NCBI GenBank assembly: GCA_958352815.1 | Contig: CATWQA010000054.1 | Span: 1 to 12,326, forward strand | Source: an uncultured Eubacteriales bacterium | GTDB taxonomy: Bacteria; Bacillota; Clostridia; Monoglobales; Monoglobaceae | DNA length: 12,326 nucleotides | Direction of reading: 5' to 3' | Part shown: positions 1 through 6,527 of the stretch, one piece after another | How the letters are laid out: every line of letters starts with the position of its first letter | How positions within the stretch are numbered: the stretch's first letter is position 1 | Program-made: the position numbers and the translations under genes | The notes under the pieces: model-generated | Seen by the model: the letters and a program-made list of their open reading frames with translations, nothing else | The model's database searches: none | What the model was told of the DNA's origin: nothing

Positions 1-3000
1 TCCATATCCTTAAAGGCGTAAACTATCATTATTATAATAAATGGTACGCTTGCAAAGAAGTGATAGATAAACACGCATCTTGTAACAAATACCCAGGGCA
101 AAATCTGCGCCAGCAAGCCCACAACAATAAACAGAACCTTTTTGTCCCGCTTAATTATTCCCGCAACCACTGTGTATATAAAAGCGGCTATACCCGTCCA
201 GAATATTAACGGATTACCGAACACCGATACGCAGCCGATGTTCTCCTGTCCAACAGTCTCCACAGGTGCGGAATACGCCCAGAGAGGTCTGTAATCAATA
301 GGCCACTGGTACCAATACGAAGAGTATGGATGGGTGGACTCCAGCTTGCTGTGGTAGTTATACATATAGGTCTGGTTTCTGAGCATTGTCTCCCAAACAT
401 TGGGGTACCCCTCTACCATTGATATGGGCAGGTATGACAGAAGATAAATTGTTCCCGGCACCAGTATAAACAGCACCACGCAGCTTAGACAGGTCTTAAC
501 CGCAAAGCCCGTAAACAACTTCTTACTGTTCTTCGGCAGCTCAATATATACCCCAATCATTATCAGCAGGAACTCAACGGCAAGACCTGCCCCCGCATAG
601 AGGCATATCCACTTGGACGCCGCGCCCAAGCCGAACATAATTCCCGAAAGAGCAAGGGTTCCCATAAGCTTTAAGAACGTCTTTTTCTCTTTAAGCTGAG
701 ACGGATTGTTTTTCGCCAAGTCCAGCACCCGCTTTCCGAACAGGAACATGAACAGGTACATTGCAATAATAAATGTCACGGGGTATGAGTCTATTGTGCC
801 CAGTCTTGTCAGCGAGAAGTGCATAAAGTCAAAGGCGAATATTAGTGTTCCCAGTACCGAGTACCTTGTCCGCTCGAACAGCTTTTTAAGAAGCACGTAG
901 AGCAAGGGAAGCATTATAATACCAAAGGTTGTTCCCATAACTCTCCAGCCAAAGGGGGTCATGCCGAATATCGCAATACCCACTGACATAATCAGCTTGC
1001 CCAGAGGCGGGTGAGTTGTCTCGTAATAGGGCATAAGGTGCAGATGCTCGTATGCCGTACGCGGATGATAAATCTCGTCAAAATACGTACTGTTCATATA
1101 GGATGTTCTGTACTGTGCGTATTCCTGCTCGTCCGCTATATTGGCGCAGTCTCCGCTTCCGCTGACAGAGCTAATCGGTATAAGCTCTCCGCCTTGGTTC
1201 CAGAAAGCAATTTCGAACATTCTGTAGTCAACGGCGTTTGTAACACCCCTAATATATCTCGCCTGAACGGGAGCATTCAGCTTTACGACCTCCCATTTAA
1301 ACACAGATTTAAGCTGGCAAGCGGCATTCATATCCTTCCAGGTTCTGCCGTCAGTTGAATAGGATAGCTTCATTTCAGGCTTGTTTGCAACGTCACCGAT
1401 GCCCAGATAATAGGTAACGGTGTCCACAGTCTGTGTGGAACCCAAATCAATTCTAACCTCCTCATTGACAGCCTGAGGCTGGTAGAAGGTCTGAGGGTTA
1501 TGGACGCTGCCCAAATTGGTATACGCAACCACTGCATAAAGCACCACGATGACCGTCAAAACAATATAATCAATTCTCAGCAGCTTTTCGCTCTTAACGG
1601 GCGTTTGAGGTCTCTCCGTTTTACCCGCCTTAAAGACTGCTCCGCTGATTTTTGATGTCAGCATGAAGTAGGCACCCTTGAGCTTTTTAATCCAATTATC
1701 AAGAGGAGTGGGCTCGCTTAAATCAACATCGCTCTCCTCTGTCACCGCCTTTTGCCTTTGTACGGGGGCAGACTGAGGCTCCTCGCCTCTGAACCGACCA
1801 TAGAGCGCCTTAACAGCCGCCATACCGTGATAAGGGCTCTCTTTATATTCCCCTGCATTTCTCGCAGAAGCCCGAGGATATAGCACATAATCGTGAATTA
1901 ACACAAACATTGTTACAATAAATGTTATAACCTCCAGCATTGAGGCAACAGCCATAGCTTGATAGGGCGGGCCTGAGGTGTTAAACATAAGTATATACCG
2001 AAGCACGCAGAAAACATTTATAAAGTTCACGCTGCTGAACAGGGCAAAGATCCACAGAGTTCTCTTATTCTTTGACAGCATATACTCAAATATCAAGAAT
2101 ATTATAGGCGTAATCATATACCTCTCGTGCATTTTCAGACCGAAAGTGAACAAAAATGCGATTATAAAGAATGATGGTATAAATATTTTTCCGCTGGGAC
2201 TCTTTATCTTAATGAACAAGAGCAGCGAAACGCCGACCGCGCCCAAAATCAAAACATAGTTCAAAATATTGAGCATAGTCTGCGCTGTTCCGCCCATTTC
2301 CAGAGACGTCCAGTTCAGCTTGAGCATAGCGTAGAAGTTAAAGGCGTTAATTGTAAAGTACGGATAAGAGGCAAGAGTGGCCTTGTACTTCTCGATAAGC
2401 CACATGGGATTGAGGGCGGAGATAAACTTTGTGCCAAAACCTGCGGCAGTGTTCGACCACGCTTCATAGTTATAAGGAATTGAGAACAGGAGAACCAAAA
2501 CAATTCCTATACCTATCATCTTTAAAATCATTTTCCAGTCCTTTGCCGCCAAAAATGCAAACAGGAAAACAGGGCCGACCATAAGAGCCTGAGGCTTAAT
2601 TAAAACAGCCAGCACATACAGCGTGCCCGACAGGTAGTAGTTCTTCTTATAGAGATTGTACATTGCCAGCACAAGGAACATGGCAAGAACCGACTCCACC
2701 TGTCCCCATGCGGCTGAGTTTACTATCATCAAAGGATTTAGCATATAGATTATGCCGAGGAACAGGGCAGATTTTTTACTCATATGCTTTGAGCCGATAA
2801 CAAAAATCGAAGCCATCAGTATCGCGTCGGAAAAAATACCCGGCAGCTTAAAGCACAGCTGAGTTGCGTTTTCCGTCAGACCGAAAATCTCATTTATCCA
2901 CGCAAAAAAGCCCAAAACAGTTATATATCCCGGGGGATAGTCACAGAAATAGTCCGGGGCATAAAAGTGACCCATGCCGCCGTTTAAGACCTTATTTCCC

Positions 3001-3302
3001 CAGGCAATCCAGCAAGACATATCCGAGGGATAGCCCTTTAAGAAATAGCCCATAACCATTCTGATTGCCAGAGCAATTACTCCCACAATCACAAAGGTTT
3101 TAACGCTAATCCCATCCTTTTCACGGCTAATAGCCTTTGTGGGACGAACATTTTTATTTTTCTGCTTCTTCCTGCCTGAAGCCTTTACGCCGAGAGCTAC
3201 GGCGCCATGTCTTTCAAGCTGTCCTCCGCCCGGAGTGACATACTTTTGGAGCGCATAAAACACCAAAATGAATAAAACCGCAATTAAATAAGCTAAATAC
3301 AC
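1..3302 (-). CDS. Giant membrane glycosyltransferase fusion: Gpi18-like GT-C + discoidin-like domain + PMT-like GT-C (C-terminus beyond window)
   Basis: One uninterrupted minus-strand frame of 1100 codons runs off the left edge. A GTG start at 3302-3300 is chosen because an in-frame TAG lies two codons upstream and AGAGG sits 8 nt before it. After a short N-terminal membrane segment and a basic stretch (about 40-62), residues 65-480 resemble Gpi18/GT87-type polyprenyl-phosphate-sugar mannosyltransferases, with PSDMSCW (D94) and DYPPGY (121-126) facing outside. A charged, probably cytoplasmic linker (480-575) and one membrane helix (about 577-595) lead to a discoidin/F5-8C-like domain (about 612-705). 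From about 735 a PMT/GT39 module begins, with the acidic FDE motif of its first outer loop (D742, E743) and HPPLGK (764-769). Known GT-C enzymes use lipid-phosphate sugars on the outer face, so protein or polymer glycosylation is inferred; acceptor and sugar are unknown. It is the last visible gene of the 6294-to-1 operon, 45 bp after its neighbour. Confidence 0.85.
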   Translation of the reverse strand, partial: MYLAYLIAVLFILVFYALQKYVTPGGGQLERHGAVALGVKASGRKKQKNKNVRPTKAISREKDGISVKTFVIVGVIALAIRMVMGYFLKGYPSDMSCWIAWGNKVLNGGMGHFYAPDYFCDYPPGYITVLGFFAWINEIFGLTENATQLCFKLPGIFSDAILMASIFVIGSKHMSKKSALFLGIIYMLNPLMIVNSAAWGQVESVLAMFLVLAMYNLYKKNYYLSGTLYVLAVLIKPQALMVGPVFLFAFLAAKDWKMILKMIGIGIVLVLLFSIPYNYEAWSNTAAGFGTKFISALNPMWLIEKYKATLASYPYFTINAFNFYAMLKLNWTSLEMGGTAQTMLNILNYVLILGAVGVSLLLFIKIKSPSGKIFIPSFFIIAFLFTFGLKMHERYMITPIIFLIFEYMLSKNKRTLWIFALFSSVNFINVFCVLRYILMFNTSGPPYQAMAVASMLEVITFIVTMFVLIHDYVLYPRASARNAGEYKESPYHGMAAVKALYGRFRGEEPQSAPVQRQKAVTEESDVDLSEPTPLDNWIKKLKGAYFMLTSKISGAVFKAGKTERPQTPVKSEKLLRIDYIVLTVIVVLYAVVAYTNLGSVHNPQTFYQPQAVNEEVRIDLGSTQTVDTVTYYLGIGDVANKPEMKLSYSTDGRTWKDMNAACQLKSVFKWEVVKLNAPVQARYIRGVTNAVDYRMFEIAFWNQGGELIPISSVSGSGDCANIADEQEYAQYRTSYMNSTYFDEIYHPRTAYEHLHLMPYYETTHPPLGKLIMSVGIAIFGMTPFGWRVMGTTFGIIMLPLLYVLLKKLFERTRYSVLGTLIFAFDFMHFSLTRLGTIDSYPVTFIIAMYLFMFLFGKRVLDLAKNNPSQLKEKKTFLKLMGTLALSGIMFGLGAASKWICLYAGAGLAVEFLLIMIGVYIELPKNSKKLFTGFAVKTCLSCVVLFILVPGTIYLLSYLPISMVEGYPNVWETMLRNQTYMYNYHSKLESTHPYSSYWYQWPIDYRPLWAYSAPVETVGQENIGCVSVFGNPLIFWTGIAAFIYTVVAGIIKRDKKVLFIVVGLLAQILPWVFVTRCVFIYHFFASVPFIIIMIVYAFKDM

Positions 3303-3315
3303 TTCCTATACCTCT
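3303..3315 (-). promoter_or_regulatory. Ribosome binding site fixing a GTG start
   Basis: AGAGG at 3315-3311 lies 8 nt upstream of the GTG at 3302. The in-frame TAG at 3308-3306 excludes any longer start, so this site decides the start of the large glycosyltransferase. The nearby ATG at 3322 is in another frame and stops after nine codons. Confidence 0.65.
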
Positions 3316-3347
3316 TTTTCATTAATTTTTTATATTATATATATCAG

Positions 3348-4832
3348 CTATTCAAGCTCACCGCTAAATGGGCTCTCATCGGTTTCCGAGTTCTCGAACT
3401 GCCCGATAACGTCTTTATAATCCTTTCGCCACATCTCACCAAACATACTCCGCAGGTCGTCTGCCAGAATTGTGTAGGGATAGCTCAGAATAATCAAATC
3501 GTCAAAGGGGTGAAGCTCATAAAACTCACCGATGGAGAACTTGTTATTATTCTCGCTGTGCCCGTTAAAAAGCCTGTAGTCTAAGATATATACGTTTTCA
3601 TAATTGTTTACAAGCCAAGTTGAAAAGGCGTTGCCGTAGGACTCCTTTATAATACAAACCGACTTGCCGTTACCCGCATCTGTGTGAAAATAGGTCAGAG
3701 GATTATCCCCCTCTATGAACATAACATATCCGTCGTATTCCGGTTTAATCAACTGAATATCTTTAATCCTGTCTGTCATGCTCATGTTGTCATAGTAGCC
3801 GCCCACATAATCTGTTTGGGGCAGGTACACCCCTATTGTGTCCCGACTTTGATTGAGCATTCCGTAACCATCGGTATTAACCGTAACTTTTCCCCAGGAA
3901 CCCAGATAGTTATTAACCGTCTTATATTGAAAGGTCTCTAAATCCGGAACGACATTGCCCGAAGCTCTGCAAAACTCACTGTAAGCATAATATGAACCCA
4001 GGTGCGTCCAATGGTGGTCGGTTCTGAAATATATGTACTTATCGGCATTTTCCATCATTGCCTTTTCAATATTCAGAGGGATGACCCTATCGCTTAATCT
4101 GTTGTATATATGGGAGATTGAGGCAAGATAGTTGGTCTTATACGCCTTGGTTGCATAAAACTCGGCAGCCGTGGGCGCTATACCGCAGAAAACGCGGACG
4201 TTTTCCAGTTCCTCCGCCATACCGTTTACTATCTCGGCATACTCCTCTCCGCTCTCGGGACTGATGTTCAAGAGCTCCATGCCGAAGTAATCGGTTTTGT
4301 CCCTGTCAAATATGGAAACGCCGTTATAAACACCGTCGTAATTGTCATAGCGGTAGTCGTCCGTAATCAGGGTGCCGCTCATTGTGGGATTTTCCTCCGC
4401 CGGAGAGGTTATTATAACAATCCTCTCATCAGGGTCCCAGTCCACATCACTGCCAAAGGCCTCCGACACGGCGCGGAGAGGAACCATAGTCCTGTCCTCT
4501 GACAGTATGGGGGCCACGTCCAGCCGGAGCTTTCGGTCGTTCACCGTCATATCCTTGCTGTCAATCTGCAAGACAACCTCAACATCTTCATTTACTGCTG
4601 TGACAATTTCCGTTCCTTCATCCCAAAAAACCTCCGCGCCGTACAGCTCAAAAACCGCCCGCATGGGAACCATTGTTCTCGACTCCACAATGACGGGCTC
4701 GGCGTCAAAGGCAAGCTGAATTCCGTCCAGCATCACTCTCACCGTATCGTCCGCCCAAACCACTGTCGAAGCAAGGCACATCAACAGAGCGGCGGCAAAA
4801 GCGATACCAATCCTTTTAACACAATTTTTCAT
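3348..4832 (-). CDS. Exported stalk-domain / DHHW-family (AlgX-like) protein, second copy
   Basis: 494-residue exported protein. The start at 4832 is preferred over ATGs at 4847 and 4835 because GGAGG (4843-4839) lies 6 nt upstream. Residues 1-27 form a signal peptide with a basic start, a hydrophobic core and a VWA-DD cleavage site. Residues about 31-143 hold two copies of the stalk (Cu_amine_oxidN1-like) unit, each with a RTMVPxRAV core followed by a WD motif. The rest matches the DHHW family, related to AlgX/AlgJ-type SGNH-like proteins: TDHHWT (DHHW at 272-275) supplies the Asp-x-His pair, and Ser398 in ESYGNAF is the candidate nucleophile. In AlgX these residues serve polysaccharide O-acetylation, so acetyl transfer to, or acetyl removal from, a wall glycan is inferred. 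No membrane O-acyltransferase partner (MBOAT) is visible here. The stop of the upstream paralogue is 22 bp away, consistent with one transcript. Confidence 0.88.
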   Translation of the reverse strand: MKNCVKRIGIAFAAALLMCLASTVVWADDTVRVMLDGIQLAFDAEPVIVESRTMVPMRAVFELYGAEVFWDEGTEIVTAVNEDVEVVLQIDSKDMTVNDRKLRLDVAPILSEDRTMVPLRAVSEAFGSDVDWDPDERIVIITSPAEENPTMSGTLITDDYRYDNYDGVYNGVSIFDRDKTDYFGMELLNISPESGEEYAEIVNGMAEELENVRVFCGIAPTAAEFYATKAYKTNYLASISHIYNRLSDRVIPLNIEKAMMENADKYIYFRTDHHWTHLGSYYAYSEFCRASGNVVPDLETFQYKTVNNYLGSWGKVTVNTDGYGMLNQSRDTIGVYLPQTDYVGGYYDNMSMTDRIKDIQLIKPEYDGYVMFIEGDNPLTYFHTDAGNGKSVCIIKESYGNAFSTWLVNNYENVYILDYRLFNGHSENNNKFSIGEFYELHPFDDLIILSYPYTILADDLRSMFGEMWRKDYKDVIGQFENSETDESPFSGELE

Positions 4833-4843
4833 CATAATCCTCC
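4833..4843 (-). promoter_or_regulatory. Ribosome binding site for the second DHHW gene
   Basis: GGAGG at 4843-4839 has a 6-nt spacer to the ATG at 4832 and only 3 nt to the ATG at 4835. The most upstream ATG (4847) lies before this site and would add five residues ahead of the signal peptide, so it is unlikely to be used. Confidence 0.7.
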
Positions 4844-4854
4844 ACATATTTTTT

Positions 4855-6294
4855 CTATCTTGCCATGGCTTTCAGGGCTTTAAGCTCCTCTGCGCCGTTC
4901 ACCGTGACAGGATAACTGATTATTACCAAATCATCAAATTTTGTGTTTTCATAAAAACGACTGATGGAAAATTCACGGCTGTTCTCCAATGAATTGTAAT
5001 AGCCGTTGAAGCACCTGTAATCTATAACATACACCTCGCTGTAATTATTCAGCGCCCATACTGCAAAGGCATTGCCGAATGACTCCTTTACTACGCAGAG
5101 CTTTTTCCCGTTGCCTGCGTCTGTTTTAAACACCTCAACAGGATAGTCCCCTTCCAAAAAGCAGTCATAATTCCTAAAGTTCGGATTTATGCCGACCATA
5201 TCGCTTATGTACTCGGTCATGTCCGCATCAAAATACGCCTTGCCGCTGAATACGGATTTCGGATAGAACAACACCAGCTCGTCATAGGTATTTTTCATGA
5301 GCTCCGCACCGTTCGTACCACTCATATAATCTATAAAAGAACCCTGAAACATCGGAATAGTCTCGTTTTTAAAGTTTTCGGCAGGGTCAATAGCCTCACC
5401 GGTATAGTTTATAAACTCCTTATAGGCGTAATATGCCCCAAGCTGAGTCCAGTGATGATCCGTCTTAAAATATATATCCTTGTCTGCATTTTTTGCAAGA
5501 GTTCCGTATACATTAATAGGTGTAACCCTATCACTGAACTTGCTGTATATATCGGATATTTCCCACAGGTAATCAGTCTCATATTCATCTGATGCATAAA
5601 ACTCCGCCGCAGTGGGAGCAACAATATTATAGGTATTTGCATCGGGAACCGCCTCGGCAAAGCTGTTTACAATCTCGGCATACTCCGACCGCTTGTCCTC
5701 ACTCATGGATACCCGCTCCATGCAGAACATTTCCGAGCCGCCGTCATTGTCCTCGGCAAAAACATCGTATCCGTTAAAGGCGCCTATACGCCTGTTCAGC
5801 CTATACTCATCGGTTTTATATGCTGTATCCATAGGGTTGGGCAGCTCGCCTCTCTCCACGCGAACAGTGTAAGTCTGCGAATCCCAGCTTACCTTATAGC
5901 CCATCATGGTGCACAGTTCTCTTACGGGAACATACGGCCTGCTTTCCACAATCGTCATGCCGCGGTCGACCGAAATACCCTCGCCGTTTCTGTATATCAA
6001 CTTTTCGTCGGGACGTAGCACGTATGTATTTCCGTTGAGCTTAACCGTAAGTTCCCCGTCATTCTCGGTAAATCCATATTTAAGTCCCAAAGCGTCAAGC
6101 AAGCCGAGAGCGGGCGTAAGCACGCTGCCGCTTTTCACAATGGGTTCGCCGCCGCTAAACTCAATATACGTATCGTCAGCTTTAACCCGAACATTCTGCA
6201 TGAAAGCCCATACATCGCCCACAAAAAATATATCGACGAAGATGGCTACCAGAAACAGAGCTGTTACGGCTCGAACCTTCAACGAATATTTCAT
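4855..6294 (-). CDS. Exported stalk-domain / DHHW-family (AlgX-like) protein, first copy
   Basis: 479-residue paralogue of the next gene, and the first gene of the minus-strand operon. Residues 1-30 form a signal peptide or uncleaved anchor (hydrophobic 9-26, then VWA). Residues about 34-148 are a stalk domain; its second unit is typical (ESRPYVPVRELCTMMGY then WD), while the first is divergent. The DHHW domain fills about 170-470, with TDHHWT (DHHW at 279-282), Ser405 in ESFGNAF, and a VYVIDYRCFNG segment shared with the neighbour. Both candidate catalytic positions (Asp-x-His and Ser) are intact, so neither copy looks like a degenerate partner. By analogy with AlgX/AlgJ it may modify or bind a surface polysaccharide; substrate unknown. 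GGAG (within AAAGGAG) lies 12 nt from the ATG, longer than usual. The promoter at 6343-6371 gives a leader of roughly 40 nt. Confidence 0.88.
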   Translation of the reverse strand: MKYSLKVRAVTALFLVAIFVDIFFVGDVWAFMQNVRVKADDTYIEFSGGEPIVKSGSVLTPALGLLDALGLKYGFTENDGELTVKLNGNTYVLRPDEKLIYRNGEGISVDRGMTIVESRPYVPVRELCTMMGYKVSWDSQTYTVRVERGELPNPMDTAYKTDEYRLNRRIGAFNGYDVFAEDNDGGSEMFCMERVSMSEDKRSEYAEIVNSFAEAVPDANTYNIVAPTAAEFYASDEYETDYLWEISDIYSKFSDRVTPINVYGTLAKNADKDIYFKTDHHWTQLGAYYAYKEFINYTGEAIDPAENFKNETIPMFQGSFIDYMSGTNGAELMKNTYDELVLFYPKSVFSGKAYFDADMTEYISDMVGINPNFRNYDCFLEGDYPVEVFKTDAGNGKKLCVVKESFGNAFAVWALNNYSEVYVIDYRCFNGYYNSLENSREFSISRFYENTKFDDLVIISYPVTVNGAEELKALKAMAR

Positions 6295-6342
6295 CCTAAA
6301 ACCATACTCCTTTAAAATTTAACACACAGAACTAATTGTGAC

Positions 6343-6371
6343 ATTATAACACAAAATACAGCGTAATGCAA
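6343..6371 (-). promoter_or_regulatory. Sigma-A-type promoter of the minus-strand DHHW/glycosyltransferase operon
   Basis: Read on the minus strand, TTGCAT (6371-6366), a 17-bp spacer and a perfect TATAAT (6348-6343) precede the first DHHW gene. Transcription would start near 6336, leaving a short leader with no structure that I can see. Confidence 0.75.
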
Positions 6372-6419
6372 TGGAAAATATAAAATTTATTACCTAACTG
6401 TTAAAATTTTTAAAAAGGC

Positions 6420-6448
6420 TTGCAATTTTGCAGAAAGTGTTTTAAAAT
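6420..6448 (+). promoter_or_regulatory. Sigma-A-type promoter of the GT4-CsaB operon
   Basis: TTGCAA (6420-6425), a 17-bp spacer and TAAAAT (6443-6448) precede the GT4-CsaB fusion. A start near 6455 leaves a leader of about 70 nt. The -35 box overlaps a small inverted repeat, TGCAA-TT-TTGCA (6421-6432), and the upstream DNA is rich in A and T tracts. The two divergent -35 boxes are about 48 bp apart, so a shared regulator is possible but not shown. Confidence 0.6.
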
Positions 6449-6527
6449 TGTAGATTAGTGATAATTTGACCGAATTTTGAAAACAGCCCTGAAATTTGAC
6501 GGGCGGAAAGGCTTTGGTATCGATTTT

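Noticed and set aside
1..3302. Pseudogene or non-coding region, since no complete start-to-stop frame lies here
   Set aside because: A single open frame with family motifs runs through the whole stretch and simply continues past the window edge.
3293..3322. Nine-codon ATG frame overlapping the start of the large glycosyltransferase
   Set aside because: It contains the AGAGG ribosome binding site of the GTG start and has no good site of its own; a leader peptide role has no support.
6298..6312. Four-codon frame (ATG GTT TTA GGA TGA) whose stop overlaps the start of the first DHHW gene
   Set aside because: It is too short to judge and its spacing to AAAGGAG is only one base; probably chance.
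6477..6527. TTG at 6477 as the start of the GT4-CsaB protein, adding 17 residues
   Set aside because: No ribosome binding site precedes it, it lies about 22 nt from the predicted transcription start, and the GT4 fold normally begins at the MKVLMATM segment from 6528.
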